Shown piece by piece: positions 20,265-28,992 of a DNA stretch of 59,155 bases. Each line of letters begins with the position of its first letter. The stretch's first letter is position 1. Origin of the DNA: an uncultured Eubacteriales bacterium (lineage in GTDB: Bacteria; Bacillota; Clostridia; Christensenellales; Aristaeellaceae); the NCBI GenBank assembly GCA_902793325.1, contig CADBCY010000026.1, forward strand, positions 1-59,155, in the 5' to 3' direction. The notes beneath the pieces were generated by a model, which did not search any database, was not told where the DNA came from, and was given only the letters and a program-made list of their open reading frames with translations. The position numbers were made by a program, and so were the translations under genes.

Positions 20265-20340
20265 ACGCACTCTTCACAATCCGCGTTCCCCGCGGGTCTT
20301 GCGCCCCGGGCCGAGGTATGCTACAGTAGGTAAAGAAGGT

Positions 20341-20369
20341 GGAATCCCGGACACCCGGGGTTCCTTTTT
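20341..20369 (+). terminator. Intrinsic terminator after the Rrf2 gene
   Basis: GGAATCCCGG / CCGGGGTTCC stem followed by TTTTT. Confidence 0.8.
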
Positions 20370-20453
20370 CGACCCGCGATTTGCGGAAGACGGCGGAGAT
20401 CCCGGCCGGCGCACGCGCCGGGACTTCCCGATCCCCCGAAAGGAGCGACGCCC

Positions 20454-22214
20454 ATGATGCAGGGACCCACGCCGCGGCTGCGCGCTTACGCGGGGCGCCT
20501 CGGACGGGTGCTGGCCTACCAGCTGCTGTCCAAGGGGCTGCTGCTGCTGTGCCTGTGGGTGATGCGCCAGCTTGCGGGCTCGCTGCTGTGGGTCATCGGG
20601 CGGGGACACTTCAACAGCGGCGACATGCCCTACCTGATGCGCACCTGGCAGGGCTGGGCGCTGCTGGGCGCGGGCTTCGCGGGCCTGCTGGCCTACAGCG
20701 TGGTGGACCTGTGCGCAACGGTGCTGCTGAGCCGCAGCGTGCTCTGCGGGCGGCGGGAATCGCTGTGGAGGATCCTGCGCCAGGCCGTCGCGCTGCTGCC
20801 GCGCTTCCTGGGGCCGCACGGTGCGCTGGCGGTGCTGCTGGTGTCCCTGATTCTGCCGCTGACGGGCACCGCGCTGGGCATCTCGCTGACCACCGGGTTC
20901 AGCATCCCCAACTACCTGCGCACCTACCTGGTGGGCAACCTGCCGCTGCGGCTGCTGTTCGACGCCGGGGTGCTGCTGCTGTGGGCGCTGGGCGTGATGC
21001 ACGTCTTCACGTTCCACGGCGTGGCGCTGGGCGGCAAGAGCGTGGCCGAGTCGATGCGCCTGTCGCGCCGGGTGATGGCCCGCAACGCCTGGCCGGTGCT
21101 GCGCCGGATCCTGCTCTGCCTCGCCGGGTGGGCGCTGGCGCTGGCGGCGCTGATCCTGGCCTTCGTGAAGCTGCCCTACTTCCTGCTGGACGTCAGCGGC
21201 GCGCTGGGCGCGCCCGCGCGCTTCGGGAACCTGATGATCATGGCGGTGATCCTGCTGAGCTTCGGGCTGTGGGGCCTGCTGTTCCTGCCGGTGCAGATCA
21301 TGAACCTGACGCTGATCCAGGACGACTTCACCGACATCGTCGTCCCCGACTTCCGCCCGCCCGCCCCCCGCGGCCGCCGGTTCTGGGCGCTGGCCGCCCT
21401 CGCCGCGCTGACGGGCTGCGCCGTGCTCAGCGGCGCGCTGACCGCGCCGTTCTACTTCATCTTCCCCTGGTCGGACGACCCGGAGCTGATCGCCCACCGC
21501 GGCGCGGGCGTGCTGAGCACGGAGAACACGCTCACGGCGCTGGAGACCGCCATCGCCCGGGGCTGCTACGCCTCGGAGATCGACGTCCAGCGCACGCTGG
21601 ACGGGGCGTACATCGTGCTGCACGACGCCACCTTCGCGCGGGTGGCCGGCGTGCGGCGCAAGCCCTCGGAGATGACGCTGGAGGAAATCAGGCAGCTCCG
21701 GGTGGGCGGCGTCGACCAGGTGGCCACGCTGGCGGAGATGCTGGACGCCGCGAAGGGCCGGATCCACCTGTACATCGAGCTGAAGGGGGAATCCATCGAC
21801 CTGCGCATGGCGGAGGACCTGTACCGCATGGCGGCGGAGCGCGACATGCTGAAGCAGTGCGCGTTCATCAGCCTGCACTACTGGATCATCGACGCCATGG
21901 AGAGCCTGCACCCCGACGCGGAGACGATCTACCTGAGCTACTACTCCTTCGGGCGACTGGAGAACCTGAACTGCGACGGGCTGGGCATCGAGGCCGCCAG
22001 CGCCACGGCGCGCAACATCCGGCGCATCCACCTGGCGGGCAAGCGGGTGGACGTGTGGACCTGCAACACCATCGGCGCCATCAGCCAGGTGGTGCTCAGC
22101 GAGGCCGACGGCATCATCACCGACGAAATCGAACGCACTGAGGGCATGATCGACGCCTTCAAGCGCCGGGAGTTCCTGGGCCGCATCATGAACCGTATCC
22201 TGCCGGAGTTCTGA
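20454..22214 (+). CDS. Membrane-anchored glycerophosphodiester phosphodiesterase
   Basis: A 586-residue protein from ATG 20454 behind AAAGGAG. Residues 1-330 hold about seven membrane helices of the GDPD-associated membrane domain (DUF/GPDPase_memb type). Residues about 340-565 are the catalytic barrel: HRGAG (His near 348), STENT, EIDVQ, LHDATF and IELKGE supply the catalytic histidines and the metal-binding acids. It releases an alcohol and glycerol-3-phosphate from glycerophosphodiesters, at the outer membrane face judging by the topology. Lipid or teichoic-acid turnover are likely substrates. It is an isolated gene between a terminator and an IS remnant. Confidence 0.9.
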   Translation: MMQGPTPRLRAYAGRLGRVLAYQLLSKGLLLLCLWVMRQLAGSLLWVIGRGHFNSGDMPYLMRTWQGWALLGAGFAGLLAYSVVDLCATVLLSRSVLCGRRESLWRILRQAVALLPRFLGPHGALAVLLVSLILPLTGTALGISLTTGFSIPNYLRTYLVGNLPLRLLFDAGVLLLWALGVMHVFTFHGVALGGKSVAESMRLSRRVMARNAWPVLRRILLCLAGWALALAALILAFVKLPYFLLDVSGALGAPARFGNLMIMAVILLSFGLWGLLFLPVQIMNLTLIQDDFTDIVVPDFRPPAPRGRRFWALAALAALTGCAVLSGALTAPFYFIFPWSDDPELIAHRGAGVLSTENTLTALETAIARGCYASEIDVQRTLDGAYIVLHDATFARVAGVRRKPSEMTLEEIRQLRVGGVDQVATLAEMLDAAKGRIHLYIELKGESIDLRMAEDLYRMAAERDMLKQCAFISLHYWIIDAMESLHPDAETIYLSYYSFGRLENLNCDGLGIEAASATARNIRRIHLAGKRVDVWTCNTIGAISQVVLSEADGIITDEIERTEGMIDAFKRREFLGRIMNRILPEF

Positions 22215-22238
22215 CGCAAAACGGCGTGTCGGTACAAC

Positions 22239-22475
22239 CGAACAGCACCCCAACGCTGTCACGGAGAACTTCCTCGGCTAACTCAAATTTGAGCTTTTCT
22301 GCCTGCAGAACGATGATTTCATAGACCACTTCAAGGCGGAACTCATCGACTACCCTGACTACTACAACAACCGCAGGATCAAGCTAAACCAAAGGGCCTG
22401 ATGCCTGCTCTGCACAGATACCAGTCCCTTCAGGTCGTTTGATTCGATATTTGTCTGACTTTTGGGCTCACTTTA
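22239..22475 (+). mobile_element. Short IS3-family remnant, second copy
   Basis: The left end GAACAGCACCCC is joined directly to the transposase tail (AACGCTGTCACGGAGAAC), skipping about 125 bases present in the copy at 15763-16124. The right 165 bases match that copy with few changes, ending in TTTGTCTGACTTTTGGGCTCAC. Stop codons interrupt the transposase frame. Both copies keep the same two ends, so they may have been moved in trans or decayed separately from full elements. Confidence 0.75.
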
Positions 22476-22512
22476 CGCCGGTTTGAGCGCCCGGGTTTTT
22501 TTGTTTTTGGGG

Positions 22513-22541
22513 TGGAAAACAATGACAATCTGTGATATAAT
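22513..22541 (+). promoter_or_regulatory. Promoter of the PAS-GGDEF-EAL gene
   Basis: TGGAAA, 17-base spacer, extended -10 TGATATAAT (TATAAT at 22536-22541), just after the IS remnant and about 110 bases before the start codon. Confidence 0.65.
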
Positions 22542-22652
22542 AGTTAAAATTCGGGGAACTATATGCGCTCGGAGCGCGCCCCCAAACCGGCGCAGACGCG
22601 GCGACGGATGCAGGATGGACTCAGACTAAACCCGGAAGGCAAGGCAAGCAAC

Positions 22653-25600
22653 ATGAAGCAATACGAGTTTACCAAAGATCAGCGGATGCTCATCGAGGCG
22701 ATGCGACAACCCTTTGTCGTATGCCAGATCATGGATAAAAGAGTCGTGCCCCTTGCCGTATCGGACGGGTTTTGCAGGCTGTTTGGCTATCAGGACCGCG
22801 CGCAGGCATATGCTGACATGAATCAGAATATGTACAAGGACGTCCACCCCGACGACGCCGCGCGGTTCACCAGCGCGCTGCTCCAGTTTGTCACCGAGGG
22901 CGGCCGGCTGGAGATCATCTATCGCACCCGGAAAAAGAACGGCCCCGGGTACATGGTGATCCACCTGGCCGGCGAGCACGTGTACACGGAGGACGGCGCG
23001 CACCTCGCCCACATCTGGTATACGGAGGAGGGCGACTACAATGACGGGATCGGTTCAGGGCTGAGCAGCATGCTGAACAAGGCGCTCCATGAGGGCAGCA
23101 TCGTCAAGGCCAACCGGTACGATACCCTGACCGGGCTTCCGAACATGTCGTACTTCTTTGAGCTGGCGGAAAACGCCAGGCTGGCGATGCTGGACAAGGG
23201 CGGGCTCCCGGCGCTCCTGTACATCGACCTCAGCGGCATGAAGCACTATAACCACAAATACGGCTTTGCCGACGGCGATAAGCTGCTGCAGTCGTTCTCG
23301 ACGCTGCTGAGCAATGTCTTTCATGCGGAGAACTGCTGTCACGTCGGGGCCGACCACTATGCCGCGATTGCCGACGAGAACGGGCTGGAGGCGCTGCTCG
23401 ACCGCCTGTTTAGGGAATGGCGGCAGATGAGCGCGAAGCACCATCTTCCGATCTGCATCGGCATCTATCCGAACCGGCTTGAAGAAGTGCCGGTAGGCAT
23501 GGCCTATGACAGGGCGAAAATCGCGTGCGACGCGCTCAAGGGGACGTATTCCTCGTCCTATAAGGTCTACAGCAGCGAGCTGAACGATGGGATCGCCAAG
23601 CAGCAGTATGTGCTCGAGAACTTCGAGCGCGCGCTCTCCGAGAACTGGATCCAGGTCTACTATCAGCCGATCATGCGTGCCATCAACCAGAAGGTCTGCG
23701 ACGAGGAGGCCCTGGCGCGTTGGATCGACCCGGTCGAGGGGTTCCTGTCCCCGGCGGAATTCATCCCCTATCTCGAGGATGCGGGCCTGATCTACAGGCT
23801 GGACCTGTACGTGCTGGAGCAGGTTTTGGAGGACATCAAAAACAAGGCGGCCGAAGGCTTCTACATCGTGCCGCACTCGATCAACCTCTCCCGCGCCGAC
23901 TTTGACGCCTGCGATATGGTCGAAGAGATACGGCGCCGCGTGGACGCCGCCGGCGTCAGCCGCGACAGGATCAGCATCGAGATCACGGAGAGCGTGATCG
24001 GGAGCGACTTCGACTTCATGAAAGCGCAGGTCAAGCGCTTCCAGGCCCTCGGCTTTCCCGTGTGGATGGACGACTTCGGCAGCGGCTATTCCTCGCTGGA
24101 CGTGCTGCAGAGCATCAAGTTCAACCTGCTGAAGTTCGACAAGGGCTTCATGCGCAGGCTGGACGAAAACGACGGCAGGATCATACTGACCGAGCTGATG
24201 AAGATGGCCTCGGCCCTGGGCGTGGATACGATCTGCGAGGGCGTGGAGACGGAGGAACAGGTTCATTTTCTCCAGGAAATCGGCTGCTCCAAGCTGCAGG
24301 GGTTCTTCTTCAGCAAACCCAATCCCATCGGGTACGCCCTCGAATACCACAGGACGCACAGGCAGACCGGCTACGAAAACCCCGAGGAATCCGCCTATTA
24401 CGAATCGATCTGCGGCCTGAACCTGTACGATATCAGCGTCATCGCGCGCGGGGAGAAGACATCGCTGCAGAATGCCTACACCACGCTGCCGATGGGCATT
24501 ATCGAAGTCAAGGACGACTGCACGCGCTTCATGCGCACCAACCAGTCCTACCGCGATTTCTTCAAGCGCTTCTTCGGGCTCGAGCTGTCCAGCCTCGGGT
24601 CGGATTTCGTGAAGTACGACGCGGCCTTCATGCACAATGTCGTAAAGACCTGCTGCGATCAGGGCATCCGCACCTTCTATGATGAGAAGATGCCGGACGG
24701 TTCGATCGTGCATTCCTTCGCGCGCCGGATCTGCGTCAATCCGGTCACAGGGACCACCGCCATCGCCGTCGCGGTGCTGTCCATCCGGGAGCCGAACGAG
24801 AAGCTGCTGGTCGAGCAGGTGCTCTCCGTGATCGAGCAGTTTGGCGAGCATATGCCCGGCGGCTTCTTCATCTACAGGGCGGACGAAAGCGAGCAGCTGC
24901 TGTACGCCAACAAGGCCGTCTGCGACATATTCGGCTGCGACAGCCTGGAGGAGTTCAAGGCCCTGACCGGCTTTACCTTCCGGGGCATGGTGCATCCGGA
25001 CGATTACAAGCGGATCTCCGCCTCGATCACGGACCAGGTCGGGGAAAGCCAGGCGGACCTTGACTTCGTGGAATACCGGATCATCCGCAAGGACGGCGAG
25101 ACCCGATGGATCGACGATTACGGCCACTACGTCGAATACGACGACCAGAACAACCTGTTCTATGTGTTCATATCGGACATCACGGGCAAGCATGAGCAGG
25201 CGGAATCCGACAAGGCCCTGCGCGCCGCCGTCATCGAGGCGCTGACCAAGCCCTACGATTCGGTCTGGCTCATCACCGACATCGAGAGCGAGAAGTTTGA
25301 GCTGTTCCGGATCGACCGGGAGATGGAGCACCTCATGCCGGCCAACGTCGCCGTGAAGATCCAGAGGTTCTCCCAGGCCTTCGCGTTCTATTCCAGGCTG
25401 GTGCTGGAGGAGGACCGGCAGCGGTTCCTGGACGCCGTCGCGCCGGAGAGCATCGTCGACAACGTGGAGAAACGGCTGATCTACTCCGTGCCGTTCCGCC
25501 GGGTGTTTGACAGCGGGATCCGGTACTACAGGGTGGAGTTTGCCAAGCTCGACCTGCCCGGCGGGAAGACCGGCATCGTGTGCGGCTTCAAGAACGTAGA

Positions 25601-26057
25601 CGAAGAGACGCGCAGGGACCAGCAGATCCAGCGCTCCCTCGACCAGCGCGCCGCCGTCATCGAAGCCCTCACCCGGCCCTATGACTCGGTCTGGCTCATC
25701 AACGACCTCGAGAACCAGCGCTTTGAGCTGTACCGCATCGACGACGAGACGGCGCACCTCATGCCCGCGCAGGCGGCGACAAAAGCCGCGCGGTTTACCG
25801 ACGCCTTCGCCGTCTACTCCAGGCTGGTGCTGGAGGAGGACCGACAGCGGTTCCTGGAGGCGATCACGCCGGAGAACATCCTCAGGAACACGGAATCCAG
25901 GCCGATCTACTCCGTGCCCTTCCGCCGGGTCTTTGAGGACGGGATACGGTACTATCGGGTGGAGTTTGCCAAGCTGGACCTGGGCAACGGCGAAATCAAC
26001 ATCGTGACCGGCTTCAAGGATGTGGACGAAGAGATGCGCAGGGAGCAGCGGCGATAG
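22653..26057 (+). CDS. PAS-GGDEF(degenerate)-EAL protein with C-terminal PAS modules
   Basis: An 1134-residue cytoplasmic protein. ATG 22653 is chosen from a purine-rich GGAAGGCAAGG leader; an in-frame ATG at 22563 gives a basic, unlikely extension. Order: PAS (about 10-160), GGDEF with the signature changed to HVGADHY (probably inactive), and an EAL domain with EALAR, SINLSR, IEITES, MDDFGSGYSS, KFDKGF, EGVET and KLQGFFF. After these come one atypical and one ordinary PAS region, and two closely similar modules of about 130 residues at the C-terminus. Each of those modules contains PYDSVWLI, YSRLVLEEDRQRF, IYSVPFRRVF and RYYRVEFAKLDL. It probably degrades cyclic di-GMP under control of several ligands. 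Sensory domains after EAL, at the end of the chain, are unusual. It precedes the FIST-GGDEF gene by 78 bases. Confidence 0.88.
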   Translation: MKQYEFTKDQRMLIEAMRQPFVVCQIMDKRVVPLAVSDGFCRLFGYQDRAQAYADMNQNMYKDVHPDDAARFTSALLQFVTEGGRLEIIYRTRKKNGPGYMVIHLAGEHVYTEDGAHLAHIWYTEEGDYNDGIGSGLSSMLNKALHEGSIVKANRYDTLTGLPNMSYFFELAENARLAMLDKGGLPALLYIDLSGMKHYNHKYGFADGDKLLQSFSTLLSNVFHAENCCHVGADHYAAIADENGLEALLDRLFREWRQMSAKHHLPICIGIYPNRLEEVPVGMAYDRAKIACDALKGTYSSSYKVYSSELNDGIAKQQYVLENFERALSENWIQVYYQPIMRAINQKVCDEEALARWIDPVEGFLSPAEFIPYLEDAGLIYRLDLYVLEQVLEDIKNKAAEGFYIVPHSINLSRADFDACDMVEEIRRRVDAAGVSRDRISIEITESVIGSDFDFMKAQVKRFQALGFPVWMDDFGSGYSSLDVLQSIKFNLLKFDKGFMRRLDENDGRIILTELMKMASALGVDTICEGVETEEQVHFLQEIGCSKLQGFFFSKPNPIGYALEYHRTHRQTGYENPEESAYYESICGLNLYDISVIARGEKTSLQNAYTTLPMGIIEVKDDCTRFMRTNQSYRDFFKRFFGLELSSLGSDFVKYDAAFMHNVVKTCCDQGIRTFYDEKMPDGSIVHSFARRICVNPVTGTTAIAVAVLSIREPNEKLLVEQVLSVIEQFGEHMPGGFFIYRADESEQLLYANKAVCDIFGCDSLEEFKALTGFTFRGMVHPDDYKRISASITDQVGESQADLDFVEYRIIRKDGETRWIDDYGHYVEYDDQNNLFYVFISDITGKHEQAESDKALRAAVIEALTKPYDSVWLITDIESEKFELFRIDREMEHLMPANVAVKIQRFSQAFAFYSRLVLEEDRQRFLDAVAPESIVDNVEKRLIYSVPFRRVFDSGIRYYRVEFAKLDLPGGKTGIVCGFKNVDEETRRDQQIQRSLDQRAAVIEALTRPYDSVWLINDLENQRFELYRIDDETAHLMPAQAATKAARFTDAFAVYSRLVLEEDRQRFLEAITPENILRNTESRPIYSVPFRRVFEDGIRYYRVEFAKLDLGNGEINIVTGFKDVDEEMRREQRR

Positions 26058-26135
26058 GCCGCGCCCGGCGCGAATGCCGCGACGGAAACAGGGACGACCG
26101 GAGTTGTGCGACAGGAAGGGCGGAGGTCGACCAAT

Positions 26136-27887
26136 ATGAAGCAGATCAACGTTGAATACAACCGGCGACAGCCCATCCCGGAGCAGATGGCGGAGGTATT
26201 GCGCGAGTTCCGGACCGGGAAGTACGGGAGCGTTTTGATCCACGTCTTCAGCGGCCTGCCGGAGGAGGAGGCGCTGGTTCGGCTGTGCGGCGAGCTGAGG
26301 GACTGCTGCGGAACGGATCTGATCGCCGGGAGCATGTCTGCCGGCGAGATCATGGACGGCCACGTGATCCGGCAGGGAATCCTGATCAGCGCCATACTGT
26401 TCGAGCAATCGGAAATCGGGATACTGCGCTTTGACGACGTGAAGGGCCGGGAAGTGCAGACGGGCATCCGCGTCCGCGAGGCGCTGGACGCCATCCCCGA
26501 CCTGAAGGGCGCCGAGATGCTGTTCCCGGGCACGGAGATGGATACCGAGCACATGTTCGCGGAGATCAGCCGTTGCAGGAAGGACATCCAGATATTCGGC
26601 GGGTATCCCGGCGGGCACAAGCTGAACATGCCGGAGCACTTCATCTTTAATGCCGACGGGGCGCTGTACAACTCCATGATCGTTGTCACCTACGCCGGGA
26701 AGGACCTGCATTTCGACATGGACAAATCCATCGGGTGGGTGTCGCTGGGCATGGCCTTCAAGATCACGAGGGCCGAGGGCAAACACCTGATCGAGCTGGA
26801 CGGTCGGCCCGCGGCCGAGGTGTACGAGCGGTTCCTGCAGATCGACAGGAAAGAGCACCACAATGCGGAGGAAGCCTTTGAGTTCCCGCTGATGGCGCGC
26901 CAAAACGGCGAGGAAAGGCTGCGCAGCGTCGTACATATCGAGGAGGACGGCTCCTTCTGGCTGCATGGCTTTGTGAAGGACGGCATGGACATCCATCTCA
27001 CCTATGGCGATCCGTCAAACATCGTGGAAAAGGTCAACGAGAGGCTGGAGGCGATGCGCCGCTTCAAGCCGCAGGTCGTGCTGCTCTACTCCTGCGTCGT
27101 GCGCAAGTCGTTCTGGGAGGACTTCGTCGATATGGAGATGGAGCCGTTCGCGCGCCTGTGCAGCACCTCCGGCTTCCACACCTGGGGCGAGATCCTGAGG
27201 AACAGCCAGACGGGCGAGCTCGGTGAAAACAACATCACCATGCTTTCGATCGGCATGCGCGAGGGCGACGCGCCGGAAGCGGAGCTGCCGGAAACCCGCG
27301 TGGACGATACGGGCCTGCAGGGCCAGGCCTCCGTGCTCAGGCGGCTGACCAGGCTCGTCTATACGACGATGGAGGAGCTGCAGCGGGCGCATAACCAACT
27401 GAAATACATCGCGGAACGGGACGCCCTGACGGGCCTGTATAACCGGGGAAAGATCGAACAGCTCATCAACGACGCGCTCGAGCGGGGAGAGGTCATATCC
27501 CTGTCCATGCTCGACCTGGACTTCTTCAAGAGAATCAACGACACCCACGGCCATGACGTGGGGGACAGCACGCTGCGCGAGGTCGCGGAGATCATGCGGG
27601 ATTCGATCCGCGGGTACGACGGCGCTCAGGCGGGCCGATGGGGCGGGGAGGAGTTCTTCATACTGCTGCCCGGCATCGACGGGGACAAGGCCATGGCCTT
27701 TGCCGAGCGCCTGCGCCGCGCCGTGGACTGCCGGATTTTCCCCCACATCGGGCACCTGACCGTCAGCCAGGGCGTGGTCACGACCACGGGCAACGAAGCG
27801 TGGAAGCAGGTGTACAAGGCCGTCGACGACGCGCTGTACAGGGCGAAGGAGGCCGGGCGGAACCGCGTCGAGAGAGCGATCCTGTAA
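26136..27887 (+). CDS. FIST-domain diguanylate cyclase (FIST-GGDEF)
   Basis: A 583-residue protein from ATG 26136 with GGAGG nine bases upstream. Residues 1-385 form a FIST sensor (N and C parts; GSMSAGEIMDG, FGGYPGG and VVLLYSCVVRKSFW are typical), a domain thought to bind small molecules such as amino acids. A short helical linker leads to a GGDEF domain with DALTGLYNR, DLDFFKRIND and the active motif RWGGEEF near residue 503. An RGYD lies before it but seven rather than five residues away, so product inhibition is doubtful. It probably makes cyclic di-GMP. It lies behind a phosphodiesterase gene, perhaps on one transcript, so the pair could set the local cyclic-di-GMP level. A terminator follows. 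Confidence 0.9.
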   Translation: MKQINVEYNRRQPIPEQMAEVLREFRTGKYGSVLIHVFSGLPEEEALVRLCGELRDCCGTDLIAGSMSAGEIMDGHVIRQGILISAILFEQSEIGILRFDDVKGREVQTGIRVREALDAIPDLKGAEMLFPGTEMDTEHMFAEISRCRKDIQIFGGYPGGHKLNMPEHFIFNADGALYNSMIVVTYAGKDLHFDMDKSIGWVSLGMAFKITRAEGKHLIELDGRPAAEVYERFLQIDRKEHHNAEEAFEFPLMARQNGEERLRSVVHIEEDGSFWLHGFVKDGMDIHLTYGDPSNIVEKVNERLEAMRRFKPQVVLLYSCVVRKSFWEDFVDMEMEPFARLCSTSGFHTWGEILRNSQTGELGENNITMLSIGMREGDAPEAELPETRVDDTGLQGQASVLRRLTRLVYTTMEELQRAHNQLKYIAERDALTGLYNRGKIEQLINDALERGEVISLSMLDLDFFKRINDTHGHDVGDSTLREVAEIMRDSIRGYDGAQAGRWGGEEFFILLPGIDGDKAMAFAERLRRAVDCRIFPHIGHLTVSQGVVTTTGNEAWKQVYKAVDDALYRAKEAGRNRVERAIL

Positions 27888-28059
27888 GGCCAAAGCCGCC
27901 CGCGCCGGACGGCTTCGAGGGGATCCCGTATCCCCCGGAAGGGCCGGAGCGCCGGCTTCGGCGGGGTGGTTTGCAGCAGAGTGGTCTGCGGCGAGGGGCG
28001 TTTCGCGGTCCCTACGAAATCCGGCGGCCCCGTCACGTTTTCCATCTCGAATTACAACA

Positions 28060-28104
28060 GGCATCCGGAGGCAGCACATTGCCTCCGGATGCCTTTGCAT
28101 TCTT
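28060..28104 (+). terminator. Intrinsic terminator after the FIST-GGDEF gene
   Basis: Perfect 13-bp stem GCATCCGGAGGCA / TGCCTCCGGATGC, six-base loop, then CTTTGCATTCTTT. Confidence 0.85.
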
Positions 28105-28131
28105 TCGATTTCGCCCGCTCCCGCCGCGCCG

Positions 28132-28601
28132 TCAGGCCTTTGGCCGGGCTTCCTCCGCCTCGTAGACCAGCTTGCCCGGCGTCCGGATCAGGGGCTCCGT
28201 TTCCACGGGCTTCGTGAGGTGGGCGTTCATACCCGACTGCAGGGATTGCTGAACGTCCGCTTCCGGCATGCGCACGTCCATCAGGATCGCCGCGTAGTCG
28301 CCGACGTTGCTCCTTTCAAACATCTCGACGGCGATTTTTCCGTTGCTGGCGTGGTCGGCCTTGATGTTCTCCATCTCGAGCGTAGTGGTCCGTCAGCGTG
28401 CGCACTTCCTGGTAGTCGGAGGCTGGCCTGGCAGGTCGCGTTGATCAGCAGGAGCGAGAGCATGAGCGCCATGGCCGCCATGGCGAGGTTGGCGTTTCTG
28501 ACGGATATGCCGTGCCTGCCCCGCGCCGTGCCGCCCGATGACCGCTTATCGATGAGCATATGGTCTTGGTCTGCCTCTCTGCGCACATTATAATTCGGCA
28601 T
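28132..28601 (-). pseudogene. Decayed hybrid histidine kinase (N-terminus joined to receiver tail)
   Basis: From ATG 28601 the frame gives a basic leader and one membrane helix (NLAMAAMALMLSLLLINATC), then shifts frame (SDYQEVRTLTDHY). Near 28385 it jumps to LEMENIKADHASNGKIAVEMF, which matches the second receiver of the kinase at 57782-59155 (LEMEDMEADHAENGRIAVDMF). Inside the receiver another deletion removes about 30 residues, joining ILMDVRMP to ADVQQSLQSGMNAHL. The kinase core is gone. It cannot encode a working receiver. It is a third copy, in this window, of the hybrid-kinase family found at both ends. Confidence 0.75.
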
Positions 28602-28865
28602 ATCTGGCAGTCTCTTTGGCAGGGGCTGTCAAGAAAGCGGATATGCCGCGGCTCGGCCTGCCGTTGTCCGCGCCGGAAAAGCGCATATCACACTTGATAT
28701 TATCAATTATCCACCTATTGGATAAAATTGGCAATACGCAGATGGGCGCGCCGATGCCGAAAATGCGGAAAAACGCGGCGCGATCCCCGGCGGATGCGGA
28801 TTTCGAGGATCGAACCGATTGCGCCCATAGGGGAACGGGACGAACGCGCTTCACACAAAATTGAC

Positions 28866-28893
28866 TTGCATTCTTCCCAGCGCGGAATATAAT
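28866..28893 (+). promoter_or_regulatory. Promoter of the methyltransferase/ZIP operon
   Basis: TTGCAT (28866-28871), 16-base spacer, TATAAT (28888-28893). TTGACT at 28861 is an alternative -35 box but at 21 bases. The 260 bases between the pseudogene and this promoter hold no gene. They include a perfect palindrome TTGATATTATCAA near 28694. Confidence 0.65.
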
Positions 28894-28907
28894 ATAGATA
28901 AACAAAA

Positions 28908-28980
28908 CTAACTCATCGAGCGGGCGAAGCAAGCGCGCCCGATCAAACGGCGGAGGCCTTTTTTCATGGGCTTGAGTTAG
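28908..28980 (+). ncRNA. Structured mRNA leader, possible three-way junction
   Basis: An eight-base outer helix CTAACTCA (28908-28915) / TGAGTTAG (28973-28980) can close over an inner hairpin (CGGGCG / CGCCCG) and a second small one (GGC/GCC) followed by TTTTTT. The outer strand ends two bases before the GGAG ribosome site. Such an arrangement could control translation of the operon. I do not recognise a known riboswitch class, and covariation has not been tested. Confidence 0.45.
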
Positions 28981-28992
28981 GCGGAGCTAATT

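Noticed and set aside
20299-20322. Promoter before the phosphodiesterase gene (TTGCGC ... TATGCT)
   Set aside because: The spacer is only 12 bases, too short for a sigma-A promoter.
23055-26996. 1313-residue open frame on the minus strand opposite the EAL and FIST genes
   Set aside because: It covers two real genes and their gap, has no recognisable domain, and is an antisense artefact of GC-rich codon use.
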